Assembly (NCBI RefSeq): GCF_000317835.1
Contig: NC_019793.1
Span: forward strand, 3,166,501-3,230,500
Reading direction: 5' to 3'
Length of the DNA: 64,000 bases
Source: Deinococcus peraridilitoris DSM 19664
GTDB lineage: Bacteria > Deinococcota > Deinococci > Deinococcales > Deinococcaceae
The position numbers and the translations under genes were made by a program. Below the pieces are notes generated by a model, which ran no database searches, was not told the DNA's origin, and saw nothing but the letters and a program-made list of their open reading frames with translations. Shown piece after piece: positions 19,982 through 29,710 of this stretch (positions are counted from its first letter, which is position 1; each line of letters starts with the position of its first letter).

Positions 19982-21042
19982 CGAAGCTCACCCGGCACAG
20001 GCGACAGTCCCGCTTCCTGGGCGAGGGTCGACACCAGCGCGCCCGCGGGCAGGTCGCGCGCGAGGTGGGCGCCCTGGCCGGCCCACAGCGACAGAAATTC
20101 AGCGCGGCCCTGCAGGCTGGCTTCGCTGCGCATGGACCGGGTGAGGGCGTTCTGGTACGGATAAGGCAGCAAGGCTTCTTGGGGGAACTCCCGCGTCACC
20201 CTGTTGCTCAGCCCCCTTGCCAGGCGGCCGGAAAAAGCCCGGGTCAGCGTGGTGACGTGGTCCTGCGCCCGCCCCAGCGCCGCACGGTAAGGCGCCGAGG
20301 TGCCCGCCTCGGGAGTGAGCAGAAAGGCCGTTCCGAGCTGCACACCGTGTGCGCCCAGTGTCAGCACGGCGCGAATGCCCCGTCCATCCATGATGCCCCC
20401 TGACGCAATCACCGGAATGCGAACGGCGTCCACCAGTTGCGCAACGAGCGCCAGTGTGCCCACCAGTGCCTCCTCGGCGGGATGCAGAAACGTCCCTCGG
20501 TGCCCTCCGGCTTCGCTGCCCTGTGCGATCACCGCGTCGACTCCTGTCGTCTCCAGCGCTCGCGCTTCGGCCACCGTGGTCGCGGTGCCCATCACGACCG
20601 TTCCCTGGGCTTGCAGCCTCCGAACGCGCTCGGCACTCAACTGACCGAAGGTGAAACTGAATACCTCGGGCCGCGCGTTCAGGACCGCCTCCCACTGCTC
20701 TTCGAAGGGGACGGACACCCGAATCGGCAGTGTCGCCGGCGGCAGGCCCAGCTCCGCGTGAAAGGGCCAGAGGGCCGCGGCGGCCCGCTCGACCTGACCG
20801 CTGTCTGGTGGGATGGCGTTGCTTTCGATGAACAAATTGAGGCCGACCGGTCCGCCGTGCAGGGCCCGAGCCTGCTCCACCTGCCGGGTGATCTGCTCTC
20901 CTGTCAGGTACGCTGCGCCCAGAAAACCGAGCCCTCCGGCCTGGCCGACGGCAGCGGCCAGCTGTGGCGTGCTGGGTCCGCCGGCCATGGGCGCCTGGAT
21001 GATCGGAAAGCGGACTTTCAGGCGCTGCCACAGGTCTGTCAT
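19978..21042 (-). CDS. Nitronate monooxygenase (2-nitropropane dioxygenase family)
   Basis: The 354-aa TIM-barrel flavoprotein has PIIQAPMAGG at the N-terminus, GSEAGGHRG in the middle (FMN phosphate and active-site histidine) and IASGGIMDGRGI, all typical of the family. It oxidises alkyl nitronates with oxygen, a detoxification reaction. The ATG at 21042 was chosen because the family starts close to this segment. The frame is open upstream to a GTG at 21156, and TACGCT lies just before that GTG, so a longer protein or a 110-nt leader is possible. The acetyltransferase gene overlaps its end. Confidence 0.88.
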   Translation of the reverse strand: MTDLWQRLKVRFPIIQAPMAGGPSTPQLAAAVGQAGGLGFLGAAYLTGEQITRQVEQARALHGGPVGLNLFIESNAIPPDSGQVERAAAALWPFHAELGLPPATLPIRVSVPFEEQWEAVLNARPEVFSFTFGQLSAERVRRLQAQGTVVMGTATTVAEARALETTGVDAVIAQGSEAGGHRGTFLHPAEEALVGTLALVAQLVDAVRIPVIASGGIMDGRGIRAVLTLGAHGVQLGTAFLLTPEAGTSAPYRAALGRAQDHVTTLTRAFSGRLARGLSNRVTREFPQEALLPYPYQNALTRSMRSEASLQGRAEFLSLWAGQGAHLARDLPAGALVSTLAQEAGLSPVPGELR

Positions 21043-21308
21043 ACGACCGGGCCAGCGCACGACCAGGTGCCGACCATCCACCTGGACAGCATTGCCTTGT
21101 CCTGGGCAGGGTGCCGCCGTCTCGGGTACGGGGGCACCGTCTGGGCCTGCCTGCACCCTGAGCGTATTTTTTCTCGATTTTCAGGACGTTCCTTTGCCAG
21201 TTCAAAACGAACTCGCGTGATGCGGTGCTGATGTTGCTGTCTCACGGGTCCACCGTACCCTGGACGCGCAGACCAGGACGGTGGTGTGCTTTCCCGTACA
21301 CTTTCTTC

Positions 21309-22475
21309 ATGCCGTACGATCTCACCACGCTCGCCGCCCGGGCCGATGAAAACGCGCAGGAGAACTCCAGCCGTTCGCTCGTGCAGCCCATCTATCAAAG
21401 CACCGTCTACGCCTTTTCCGACCTCGACGACCTTGAGCGCGCCATGAGTGGCGAGTCCGGTGCGGCCTTTTACTACCGCAACGGCACCCCAAATCGCAGC
21501 ACCCTCGAACGGGCCATCGCGGCGCTTGAGGGAACCGAGGATGCCGTGGCCACCTCCAGCGGCATGTCTGCCATTTTGGCGGGATTTCTGGCGGTACTGC
21601 AGGCGGGAGATCACGTGCTTGCCGACGCGCGCGTGTACGGTGGCACCTACGCGCTGCTCACCGAGGAGTTGCCCCGTCTGGGAATTCAGGTCGGTTGGAC
21701 TGACGTAAGCGACCTTAACGCCGTTGAGGCCGCCTGGCAGCCGAACACCCGCCTGCTGCACCTCGAGTCCCTGACCAACCCGCTCCTGACCGTTGCCGAC
21801 GTGCCCCGCCTGGCCGAACTCGCGCATGCGCGTGGGGGACTGGTGAGCGTGGACAACACCTTCGCCAGCCCGGCCGTCTTTCGTCCGGCCGTGCACGGTG
21901 CCGACCTGGTATCGCACTCCCTGGCCAAATACCTGAACGGGCACGCGACGGCCATGGGTGGCGTGCTGGCGGGCTCCCGTGAGCTGATGGCACTCGCTCG
22001 TACGCGGGCGGTGCGGCTTGGCGGGACCATCTCGGGATTCGATGCCTGGCTGACCGTGCAGGGCCTCAAAACGCTGGGGCTGCGCATGCGCGCGCACAGC
22101 GGGAACGCGCAGGCCGTGGCGGACGTACTGGAAAACCACCCGCGGGTGCGGCGGGTGCACTTTCCGGGATTGTCCAGCCATCCGCAGTTCAAGCTTGCTG
22201 CCGACCTGTTTCCGCACGGTTTCGGCGGCATGATGTCGCTCGAAGTCGAGGACGCTCCTGGCTTCGTGAAACGTCTGCAAGGCAAGATTCCTCTGGCCCC
22301 CAGCCTCGCTGACGTCGCCACGACCCTCAGTTATCCGTGGGGGACCAGCCACCGCGCCCTGCCCGAGGCGCGCCGCCTGGAACAGGGCATCACGCCCGAC
22401 CTGCTGCGCCTGTCGGTGGGAATCGAGGATGTGGGCGACCTGCTGGGCGATCTGGAAGCAGCACTGGGCGAATAG
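21309..22475 (+). CDS. PLP-dependent trans-sulfuration enzyme (Cys/Met metabolism)
   Basis: The 388-aa protein is a full-length member of the Cys/Met metabolism PLP family: [15 protein letters not shown] at the N-terminus, the SSGMSAI cofactor loop, DNTFASP, and the Schiff-base lysine K207 in [11 protein letters not shown]. Cystathionine gamma-synthase, cystathionine gamma-lyase, methionine gamma-lyase and O-acetylhomoserine sulfhydrylase cannot be separated by eye. It has no pathway neighbour. The ATG is preceded by TACACT and 6 nt (leaderless). Confidence 0.88.
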   Translation: MPYDLTTLAARADENAQENSSRSLVQPIYQSTVYAFSDLDDLERAMSGESGAAFYYRNGTPNRSTLERAIAALEGTEDAVATSSGMSAILAGFLAVLQAGDHVLADARVYGGTYALLTEELPRLGIQVGWTDVSDLNAVEAAWQPNTRLLHLESLTNPLLTVADVPRLAELAHARGGLVSVDNTFASPAVFRPAVHGADLVSHSLAKYLNGHATAMGGVLAGSRELMALARTRAVRLGGTISGFDAWLTVQGLKTLGLRMRAHSGNAQAVADVLENHPRVRRVHFPGLSSHPQFKLAADLFPHGFGGMMSLEVEDAPGFVKRLQGKIPLAPSLADVATTLSYPWGTSHRALPEARRLEQGITPDLLRLSVGIEDVGDLLGDLEAALGE

Positions 22476-22488
22476 AAGATTTTCACGG

Positions 22489-22530
22489 CAGCGCGGGTTG
22501 GTGAGAAATGGTCCTCACCGACCCGCGCTG
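22489..22530. terminator. 17-bp hairpin between convergent genes
   Basis: Arms 22489-22505 and 22514-22530 pair over 17 bp with one G-T mismatch and an 8-nt loop. It lies between the PLP enzyme and the leftward protease. Confidence 0.8.
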
Positions 22531-22550
22531 TTTGACATCAGGTGGCTGGC

Positions 22551-23603
22551 TCAGGGCCGGGCATTCTGCGGCTGTCGGTCGGCGTCTTCAAGCCGCCGCA
22601 GCCGTTCGTCGACTCCTGGATGGGTTGAAAGCAGATCGGGCACCTTGACGTCCTGGTGGGCGCGTTCTAGGCGCGAGAGCATATCGCGCAGGGGAGCGGT
22701 GGTGCCGTACTTCCGCCGCAGGTACCTGGCGGCCACGTCGTCGGCTTCACGTTCCATGCCGCGCGAATAGCCATTCTGGACCAGCGAGAGTGACAGGGCT
22801 CCGGCCACGGTCGACGCGGCGGCCACGTCGCCCGTCAGTACCGAAACGAACAACAGCAGCCCGGCACTCTGGTAGATGCTGCGGGCGCCGTGCCGCTCAA
22901 TCACGTGGCCCACCTCATGCGCCAGCACCCCGATAATTTCCCGGTCGTTGCGTGCGAGCCTGACCAGGTCGTCGGTCAGCACGATGGTGCCGTTGGGCAG
23001 CGCAAAGGCATTGGCGCCCAGCGCCTCGCCGGAGCGGAACACCAACTGGTAGCGGGTGTCAGCGTCAATCTCACGCGCGAGCGGGGAAAACGCGGCGGAC
23101 AGCCGCTGACGCGTGATTGCCGGCAGCTGGGACGGTTCCAGAAGTTGCCGGTCGAGCAGCGCGAGCGTTTGTGAGTCCAGTGCGGCGAGCATCGCTCGGG
23201 GAGTCACGCTGGCTGCCGCCCGCGCCGCCAGCGGCAGGCCCCACTGCCAGAAGGCCACGCTGGCGAGCAGCAACCCAAGCAGGCAACCGACCACCAGCGG
23301 CCAGCGCGCCTCCAGGGTGTTCACGAAGTTGAGGCCCCGGTTGCGTCCTATCGCCTGTTCAAGCTGCGTCACTGCCGTATGGTCGTCACTCTCGAAACGC
23401 TGGCCACCGGGAAACTTGAATACCCGCCTCATGGCCCCAATCCCGGCCTCGATGTGCACACTGCGTACGGGCAGCTCAAAATGAATCCCCTCACACTGCA
23501 CGCTCAGGACCTGGCCGTGCAGGGTCAGCTCGGCCTCGCGCGAGCGTGATGAGTGGCCGTCGAAGTACAGGCCCTGCACGGTGATGGGGGTGTCCACGGT
23601 CAT
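22551..23603 (-). CDS. M48-family zinc metalloprotease, membrane anchored
   Basis: The 350-aa protein has a beta-rich N-terminal domain (about 1-90), a membrane segment (about 100-125), then a peptidase M48 domain with H229-E230-x-x-H233 (HEVGH) and the downstream glutamate in MEREADDVAARYL as third zinc ligand. M48 peptidases of this type act in membrane or envelope protein quality control. The gene starts 7 nt after the DUF898 gene in the same direction, so both are probably one operon and work at the same membrane. Confidence 0.88.
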   Translation of the reverse strand: MTVDTPITVQGLYFDGHSSRSREAELTLHGQVLSVQCEGIHFELPVRSVHIEAGIGAMRRVFKFPGGQRFESDDHTAVTQLEQAIGRNRGLNFVNTLEARWPLVVGCLLGLLLASVAFWQWGLPLAARAAASVTPRAMLAALDSQTLALLDRQLLEPSQLPAITRQRLSAAFSPLAREIDADTRYQLVFRSGEALGANAFALPNGTIVLTDDLVRLARNDREIIGVLAHEVGHVIERHGARSIYQSAGLLLFVSVLTGDVAAASTVAGALSLSLVQNGYSRGMEREADDVAARYLRRKYGTTAPLRDMLSRLERAHQDVKVPDLLSTHPGVDERLRRLEDADRQPQNARP

Positions 23604-23610
23604 CTTTCGC

Positions 23611-24750
23611 TCAGAAGCCCAGATCGATGTCGAAGAAGTCGGTGGCCACTTCGCCCAGCGCGTTCTCGCCCACCGACGCTTCGGCGGTGAAGTCGTCGAG
23701 CTGGCCGGTGGCGAGTACGGCGATGCAGCCCAGGATGTACCTGGCACGCCGCACGGCAGCCCAAGGGGTGGCCAGTCCCAGCGTCAGAAACTGCGCGAGC
23801 GTGTTGGTCACCTGAATCCAGGTGAGCCGCCAGGGATTCACCTTCGACTGAAAGCGAATCCGGCCAGGAATCTCGGCGTTGTTGAGGGTGTAGTTCATCA
23901 GGCTGGCCTTGATGAATTGCGTGACTGCCGTGAGGCCCAGAATCAGTATCAGATAGGCCAGCACTGCGAGAATCGCAAAGCCGATGGAACTGCCTAGCTT
24001 GGCGAGAAGGTCACTGGCGTCGGTCAGCCCGGCAGCAAAAAGCGGCACGAGTGACGCGGCGAACAGCACGCCAAACACCGTATAGGCACCGATGCCCAGC
24101 GCGACCCCGATCAGGAAGATGATGTAGACATCGCCTGTGCGGCCCTCGAAACGCACACGGGCCGAGCCGTACGCGGCATTTTCCGCCATGAACTGGCGCT
24201 GCAGGGCGACGACATACGGGTGCAGCAGCCCGAGCGTGAAAGGGACCAGCAGGGGCCAGCCGAGATACTTGCCATAGGCTTCGGCGACCGAACCGTGGAA
24301 ATGAAAGCGCAGACCACGGTAAATCGTGTTGCGGGCCGTAAAGCGCAAAGATTTATAGATCAGCCAGGGTGTGAGAAGGAAGAACAGCAACAGGAGTGAC
24401 ACGCCGATCAGGCTGATGCCGGTGTCGGGATTGGCGCCGAAATTCGAGGTGATGAGGTACACCGCGAACAGTAAACCTACGATCAGATGGCCCATCAGGA
24501 TCGCCACCGGGCTGGCCGTGTATTCAAAGTTGTGCCGCTCAAGCCAGGTATGCCCGTAGAAGTAGCGGCGCGTGCGAACCTTGGCCCAGGCACCGTAAAT
24601 GCCCAGCGTCAGGATGGTCAGCGCCACGTTGACGATCCACAGGCGAAAGTATTCGCCGGCGGAGCCGCTGAAGCGCATCGGTACGTAGCGCGTGCCAGGA
24701 AGGGTGGCTTCGGGTGCACCGAGCGGCACAATCGACGGGGAAGTGTCCAT
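23611..24750 (-). CDS. DUF898 (YjgN-like) multi-pass membrane protein
   Basis: The 379-aa protein has about six hydrophobic segments (near residues 50, 85, 130, 205, 235 and 265) and the family marks FSGSAGEYFRLWIVN and KVRTRRYFYGHTWL. Function of DUF898 is unknown. The ATG was chosen because TAGTCT lies 8 nt before it; an in-frame ATG nine codons upstream overlaps that box. The pairing with an M48 protease gene immediately downstream is seen here as one transcription unit and suggests shared envelope maintenance, which is inference. Confidence 0.86.
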   Translation of the reverse strand: MDTSPSIVPLGAPEATLPGTRYVPMRFSGSAGEYFRLWIVNVALTILTLGIYGAWAKVRTRRYFYGHTWLERHNFEYTASPVAILMGHLIVGLLFAVYLITSNFGANPDTGISLIGVSLLLLFFLLTPWLIYKSLRFTARNTIYRGLRFHFHGSVAEAYGKYLGWPLLVPFTLGLLHPYVVALQRQFMAENAAYGSARVRFEGRTGDVYIIFLIGVALGIGAYTVFGVLFAASLVPLFAAGLTDASDLLAKLGSSIGFAILAVLAYLILILGLTAVTQFIKASLMNYTLNNAEIPGRIRFQSKVNPWRLTWIQVTNTLAQFLTLGLATPWAAVRRARYILGCIAVLATGQLDDFTAEASVGENALGEVATDFFDIDLGF

Positions 24751-24885
24751 ATGACTCAAGACTAATCCGATTCTCATAGGAAGGTTTACAAATATGCCGC
24801 GCGGGCGACCTCAGCTCAGTTCGGGGTGTGGTTCTTTGCAGGCGTGTTGCTGGCGAACCGGTCGGCTTCGTAATACACTCCCTGC

Positions 24886-25281
24886 ATGCGGCAGGCAGCA
24901 GAACTGGGGGCGGGTGGCGTGGTCTTGAATGACAAAGGGGAGGTGTTGCTGCTGCGTTACAAACGAGGCGGCTGGACCTTTCCCAAGGGCCACATTGACG
25001 CGGGTGAGCGCGACGAGGATGCTGCCGTCCGGGAAGTGCTCGAGGAGACCGGCGTATCCGCGCGCATCACGGCACGTCTTTCCGTGACCCGTTACACCAA
25101 CGACCGTGGCACCCCACGAGAAATTCACTGGTTTCTGATGCGCGCACTTTCGAGCGAGGCGGTTCTCGAAGCGATCTTCGATGAGGGCGGCTTTTATCCG
25201 CCAGCGCAGGCAGTGAAGCTGCTAAGCTACCCGGAAGACCGGGACTTACTACAAGAAGCACTGGGACACATCGTCCGCTGA
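24886..25281 (+). CDS. Nudix hydrolase
   Basis: The 131-aa protein carries a complete Nudix box from G43 (start GHIDAGE, then REVLEETGV), which binds the divalent metal and cleaves a nucleoside diphosphate linked to another moiety. The size and the GGWTFPKGHID lead-in resemble diadenosine polyphosphate hydrolases (Ap6A-type), but the substrate is not certain. Deinococcus genomes have many Nudix genes. The ATG follows TACACT and 6 nt. The carbonic anhydrase gene starts about 70 bp downstream. Confidence 0.9.
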   Translation: MRQAAELGAGGVVLNDKGEVLLLRYKRGGWTFPKGHIDAGERDEDAAVREVLEETGVSARITARLSVTRYTNDRGTPREIHWFLMRALSSEAVLEAIFDEGGFYPPAQAVKLLSYPEDRDLLQEALGHIVR

Positions 25282-25351
25282 CTCACCCTGGTGCTGTCGG
25301 GCAGCCGCGCTGCTCGAATCAAGAGTCGTCCGGTCAAGGAGAGCGATTCAT

Positions 25352-25924
25352 CTGAAGCAAACGGCGGCCATCTATGCAATCGGCGATCAGGTACCCGACG
25401 TGGCCGACACGGCCTTTGTCGCGCCTGGTGCTGTTCTGGTCGGTCAGGTGCGTGTGGCGCAGCGGGCAAGCGTGTGGTTCGGTGCGGTGCTGCGCGGCGA
25501 CATCGAAGCCATTTCCATTGGCGCGGGCAGCAACGTACAGGACGGCGCGGTGCTTCACACGGACGCCGGGTATCCCTGCGTGCTTGAAGAGAACGTGACT
25601 GTCGGGCACCGCGCCATCGTGCACGGTGCCCACCTCGCGCGCGGCAGCCTGGTCGGCATGAATGCCACCATGCTCACGGGCAGCTCGCTCGGTGAGGGCG
25701 CCGTGCTGGGTGCCGGAGCGCTCCTTGCCGGGGGGCAGCATGTGCCGCCCGGCATGCTGGCGCTGGGCGTGCCGGCCAAGGTGGTTCGCCCTGTGGAACA
25801 GACAGGGAACGCCGAGCGTTACGCGCAGCTTGCGCAGAGGTACCGCCGTGAACTGCAACCGGTTCCTGACGTGTCGACCCAGGAAATGGAAATGTCGCCG
25901 CTTCGCCTGGAGGAGCGCCCTTGA
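25352..25924 (+). CDS. Gamma-class carbonic anhydrase family protein, probable non-ATG start
   Basis: The protein is a left-handed beta-helix hexapeptide-repeat protein with the three metal-binding histidines in VLHTD and VGHRAIVHG. Family members usually begin with a strand like IYALGD followed by AFVAPGAVLIG. Here IYAIGDQVPDVADTAFVAPGA is present, but no ATG, GTG or TTG precedes it in frame. CTG at 25352 (or ATT at 25346) after AAGGAGAG is the best candidate start. Starting at GTG 25400 would delete the conserved first turn. True carbonic anhydrase activity is not certain in this family. Its stop overlaps the next gene (TTGA). Confidence 0.8.
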   Translation: MKQTAAIYAIGDQVPDVADTAFVAPGAVLVGQVRVAQRASVWFGAVLRGDIEAISIGAGSNVQDGAVLHTDAGYPCVLEENVTVGHRAIVHGAHLARGSLVGMNATMLTGSSLGEGAVLGAGALLAGGQHVPPGMLALGVPAKVVRPVEQTGNAERYAQLAQRYRRELQPVPDVSTQEMEMSPLRLEERP

Positions 25925-26694
25925 CCACCGTGACCGAACTGACCCCCCGCTTTCCCAAGGCCGCGCCTTTTCTGGCGCGCTTTCTGCCGCGTTCCAAGGC
26001 CGCCTACTGGGGGCTGAACGCCAGCTTCTGCGATCTGCACGCTTTTTTGCGCCACCTGCATGACACCGGCTGGTACGGCTACCTGCACGCCCAGCTGCAC
26101 GAGCAGGACGCCCACGTCCTGATTTTCGAGGGCCGGGCCGTCGCTGCCTGTTCCGGACAGCATACGGGTGAACTGGCCCTGGGCGACCTGCTCAATTTGT
26201 TCGTGGCGGGCGCTCCGCTGTGCGCCTACTCACTGGAGCACGACATCGCGCACGCCCTGAGCGGGGTGGGCAGCCGAGCCTGGAAGTTCAACCTGACCGA
26301 GGACTTTACCGGCCTGCACGCCGGATCCGACGGTGCGTCGTTTTATGTCGGAGGCCAGGTCGTCGCGAGCATGCCGGTGACGATGCCGTACGAGGGTGCG
26401 TTCCCGGCTCCCCTGCGCCCCCAGACCCTGATCCTGCCCAAAAGTCTCGCGGGCTGGGCGCACCACAATTACGCCCTGACGCTGCGTGGCAGGGACGCGC
26501 TCAACCCCATCACGCCCACCCACCTGCACTTTCGCCAGCAGTACGGCGTGGGCGGGACGTCCCTGATGAAAGCGCTCTCCGAAGGGCTGACGCCGGCCGA
26601 GTACGCACTGCGTTCCGACGCGGCCCTGCATGAGATGGAACCACTGCTCTCCGAACTGGTGAAGAACGGCTTCCTCAAGGCGGCAGGAAGCTGA
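25921..26694 (+). CDS. Unknown protein, translationally coupled to the carbonic anhydrase gene
   Basis: The 257-aa protein starts at TTG, overlapping the stop of the preceding gene. An alternative GTG lies three codons downstream. It shows a small mixed alpha/beta domain (FCDLHAFLRHLHDTGWYGYLH, then HVLIFEGRAVAA) and a later segment resembling a helical tail. No catalytic motif, membrane segment or known family is recognised. The coupling suggests it is made together with the carbonic anhydrase-like protein. Confidence 0.72.
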   Translation: MTTVTELTPRFPKAAPFLARFLPRSKAAYWGLNASFCDLHAFLRHLHDTGWYGYLHAQLHEQDAHVLIFEGRAVAACSGQHTGELALGDLLNLFVAGAPLCAYSLEHDIAHALSGVGSRAWKFNLTEDFTGLHAGSDGASFYVGGQVVASMPVTMPYEGAFPAPLRPQTLILPKSLAGWAHHNYALTLRGRDALNPITPTHLHFRQQYGVGGTSLMKALSEGLTPAEYALRSDAALHEMEPLLSELVKNGFLKAAGS

Positions 26695-26721
26695 TGCAGG
26701 TCTTGCTTCACGCGTCAGGCC

Positions 26722-28206
26722 TCACTGCCAGGCCGCGCGCACGAACGACGCCAGATCGCGTTTGAGTCGCTCCAAACTCGCGGGATGCACGTACATCATG
26801 TGCCCCGCTTCGTAGTAAGTCTTGACGAGGTTGCCCTGCAGGGATGCATCGAGGCCCAGGTGCGACAGGGTGTGTTCGGTGGCGTAGTACGGCGTTGCGA
26901 AATCGTAATAGCCGCTGGCCACCAGCACTTTGAGGGCAGGATTGAGGGTCATGGCCTTGCGTAAGGTTTCGCTGACGTTGACGTAACGGCCCTCGAATTC
27001 CTTGTAGCTCCACGAGGTGTTGGTGGGAAAGCTCAGAATTTCGTACGGCAGATCGCTCGTGTAGCCCAGCTCTGCGCGCACGTAGTGATTGAGTGCGGCG
27101 CTGTAAGGACCCTGAATGGCGCTGTAGCTCGGGTCGTACTCGGGACCCTCGCCGCCCGAGTCGCGGTCGATGCCGGTAAAGCGGCTGTCCAGACGCCCCA
27201 CGGTGTGCCCCTGCTCACGCAGCAGTTCCTTGCAAAATCGCCCCAGGCTGATTCGCAGGCGGCTGCGTTCCACGAACTGCTCGCTCAGGCCGGTCAGGCG
27301 AGCGAGTTGTCGCTTGATCTCCGAGTACTCGTCCTGGCCGAGCTGATCGCCCACGAACAGGGCGTGCAGGTACGGGCCCGAAGCGAAGGCTTCCGCTTCA
27401 TGCAGCCACTCGGCGAGCGGGCGGGACTGGCCGCCTTCGAGCTTGCCGTGATACCAGGCGGTGGCCGTGTAGGTGGGCAGATGCAGGATCGGCGGCAGGT
27501 CATTGCCGGGTGCGTCACGCACGGTCTGGAAGTCCAGAATGCTCGACACCAGCATCACGCCGTTCAGAAAGAGGCCATGCCGCTCTTGCAGGTAGCCGCT
27601 CAGCCCGGCTGCGCGGGTGGTGCCATAGCTTTCGCCGATCAGAAACTTGGGCGCAAGCCAGCGCTGCTCGCGCGTCACGAACAGGCGGATGAAGTCACCC
27701 ACCGACTCGATGTCCTTCTTGAACCCCAGGAAATCCTTGGTTTTCTCGCCGGAAACGGCGCGGCTGAAGCCGGTGCTGACCGGATCGATGAACACCAGAT
27801 CGGTTTCGTCCAGCAGCGAGAATTCGTTGTCCACCATCCCGTAGGGTGGTGGTTTGAGCTCACCCGCGTCGCCCATGTCGATCCGGCGCGGCCCCAGCAC
27901 CCCGAGGTGCAGCCAGACGCTGCTGGAGCCCGGCCCGCCGTTGAAGGAGAAGGTGATGGGGTGCCGCTCGGAAGCGTCATGTACGTCTTTTAGATAGGCG
28001 ATGAAGAACACCTCTGCATGCGCCTTTTCGCCTTCGTGCTTGCCTTCCGGGTCGTGGCGCTCTTCTTTCAGCACCAGCGTTCCGGTTTTGACGGTATACG
28101 CCACGTCCTGATCGCCAATGCGCACCGTGTGCCTTGTTTCGGTGACGCGGTCGGTAGGGGCAGGCGTCGGCTTGGTTTCTTGAGGCGCTTGATCGTCTGC
28201 GGGCAT
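26722..28206 (-). CDS. S10-type serine carboxypeptidase-like protein
   Basis: The 494-aa protein is an alpha/beta hydrolase of peptidase family S10. FNGGPGSSSVW forms the oxyanion region, the nucleophile serine is in IGESYGTTRAAGL, the acid is in ASGYYDFATPYYATE and the histidine in YYEAGHMMYVH, so the triad is complete. No signal peptide is apparent; the N-terminus is proline- and charge-rich, so a cytoplasmic location is likely. The ATG follows TAGGCT and 5 nt. Natural substrates of bacterial S10 proteins are not established. Confidence 0.88.
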   Translation of the reverse strand: MPADDQAPQETKPTPAPTDRVTETRHTVRIGDQDVAYTVKTGTLVLKEERHDPEGKHEGEKAHAEVFFIAYLKDVHDASERHPITFSFNGGPGSSSVWLHLGVLGPRRIDMGDAGELKPPPYGMVDNEFSLLDETDLVFIDPVSTGFSRAVSGEKTKDFLGFKKDIESVGDFIRLFVTREQRWLAPKFLIGESYGTTRAAGLSGYLQERHGLFLNGVMLVSSILDFQTVRDAPGNDLPPILHLPTYTATAWYHGKLEGGQSRPLAEWLHEAEAFASGPYLHALFVGDQLGQDEYSEIKRQLARLTGLSEQFVERSRLRISLGRFCKELLREQGHTVGRLDSRFTGIDRDSGGEGPEYDPSYSAIQGPYSAALNHYVRAELGYTSDLPYEILSFPTNTSWSYKEFEGRYVNVSETLRKAMTLNPALKVLVASGYYDFATPYYATEHTLSHLGLDASLQGNLVKTYYEAGHMMYVHPASLERLKRDLASFVRAAWQ

Positions 28207-28277
28207 GCCGAAGCCTACCGCACCCGCAGACAGGCAAAATGGCTTAGCCCGCTGGAATCCTGCTGGGTCCTGACCGC

Positions 28278-28616
28278 TTACCCGTGCGTTTCAGGCTCTG
28301 TCAGGGCGCTGTGGACGAGCTCGGCGGGCGAGTTACCCTCGCGCATCACATAGCCTTTGTGCAGGCGCTCTCCGGCGCGGTCCCTGAAGGCTGCCAGGGT
28401 TTCTGCTTCGGAGTCGAAGTCCCAGTTGGACATGCCGTAGGGCAGCTCCCACCACAAGGTGCCCGCGAGGGGCGCGACGGTGCCGGTCTTGTCGTAGGAC
28501 GCGTGCAGGTGCCAGGCGTGCCCGCGCGCGGTTTTCGGCGTCGTGTGCGTGATCCACAGACGGTACCAACTGCCGTCCGGATGGTGAAAGCTGGCATAGG
28601 GGAGATCGCTGGGCAT
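28278..28616 (-). CDS. Unknown small protein (112 aa)
   Basis: The protein is rich in Trp, His and Tyr (HHPDGSWYRLWITHTTP, HAWHLHASYDKTG, LWWELPYGMSNWDF) with a beta-strand pattern and a charged helical tail. No domain is recognised. It lies between ispH and the S10 peptidase, all leftward, with a weak GAAAG before the ATG. Confidence 0.62.
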   Translation of the reverse strand: MPSDLPYASFHHPDGSWYRLWITHTTPKTARGHAWHLHASYDKTGTVAPLAGTLWWELPYGMSNWDFDSEAETLAAFRDRAGERLHKGYVMREGNSPAELVHSALTEPETHG

Positions 28617-28714
28617 CTTTCGATGATGTTCGCTTCTGCGTGCAGGGCGGGTGAACGCTCTGCGAATACGCCTTGCGAGAGCTGGGGCGGGGTTTTGTCA
28701 GGAACGGTGACGCG

Positions 28715-29710
28715 TCACTGCAGGATCTTCGGGATGGGCGCGCCGGGCAGTATTTTCTTGGGTTCGCGAAACTCGATGTTCTCCCACTCACCTTCCTCGA
28801 TCACGGCAAGCTGTGGATTCAGGGCCACGAAGTTCTGCAAGACGGCCTGCACGAGGTCATCGGGTGTGCTGGCCGCACTGGTGATGCCCAGTGAGCGTAC
28901 GTCACCGAGGTCGATGCTGCTGAGGTCGCGCACGGTTTCCAGACGGTACGCCCGTCCGCATTGCTGCTCGGCGAGTTCCAGCAGCCGCATGCCGTTGCTG
29001 GAGTGCGTGCTGGTCAGCACCAGAAAGGCGTCCACCTGGGGTGCAATGCTCTTGACGGCGTCCTGACGGTTCTTGGTGGCGTAACACAAGTCCTCGCTGG
29101 GTGGAATGACCAGCGCCGGAAAGCGTTCCTTGAGAATCGCCACCGTCCTGCGGGTGTCGTCGACGCTCAGGGTGGTCTGGGTGAGGACCACCACCTTGTC
29201 GGGATCGGGGACCTGAACGGTGTGCGGATCGTGCAGGCCAGGGCCGTTCTTGCCCAGCACGCCGACGATGATGGTCGCGTCCGGTGCCTCACCGCGCGTG
29301 CCGAGCACTTCCTGGTGGGACGCGCTGTCACCGATCAGCAGGATGGTGTAGCCCTCACGCGCGTACTTCTTGGCCTCGGAATGCACTTTCGTCACGAGGG
29401 GGCAGGTCGCGTCGATGGTCGCGAGGCCCAGTTCGCGGGCGCGGGCACGAACGCGGGGACTGACACCGTGGGCACTGAAGACCACGGTGTCCGAAGCCTG
29501 CGGAAGCGCCTCGATGCTTTCGAGGTCCTCTACGAAATGCACGCCGTGCCGCTGTTCCAGGCGCTCGACCACGGTGTGGTTGTGCACGATGCTGTGATAG
29601 ACGGTGACGGGGCGGTCCTCGCTCTGTGCAGCTTTCTCGACGGCTTTGATGGCCATCACGACCCCGGCGCAAAAGCCGCGCGGTTTGGCGAGGAAGACAC
29701 GTTCAACCAT
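28715..29710 (-). CDS. ispH: 4-hydroxy-3-methylbut-2-enyl diphosphate reductase
   Basis: The 331-aa protein has the three IspH iron-sulfur cysteines: C14 in [11 protein letters not shown], the one in DATCPLVTK and the one in [10 protein letters not shown], plus [11 protein letters not shown] for substrate binding. It makes IPP and DMAPP in the last step of the non-mevalonate isoprenoid pathway, feeding carotenoid and quinone synthesis. The ATG follows TAGACT and exactly 6 nt. A perfect GTGACGCGTCAC palindrome covers its stop codon. Confidence 0.95.
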   Translation of the reverse strand: MVERVFLAKPRGFCAGVVMAIKAVEKAAQSEDRPVTVYHSIVHNHTVVERLEQRHGVHFVEDLESIEALPQASDTVVFSAHGVSPRVRARARELGLATIDATCPLVTKVHSEAKKYAREGYTILLIGDSASHQEVLGTRGEAPDATIIVGVLGKNGPGLHDPHTVQVPDPDKVVVLTQTTLSVDDTRRTVAILKERFPALVIPPSEDLCYATKNRQDAVKSIAPQVDAFLVLTSTHSSNGMRLLELAEQQCGRAYRLETVRDLSSIDLGDVRSLGITSAASTPDDLVQAVLQNFVALNPQLAVIEEGEWENIEFREPKKILPGAPIPKILQ

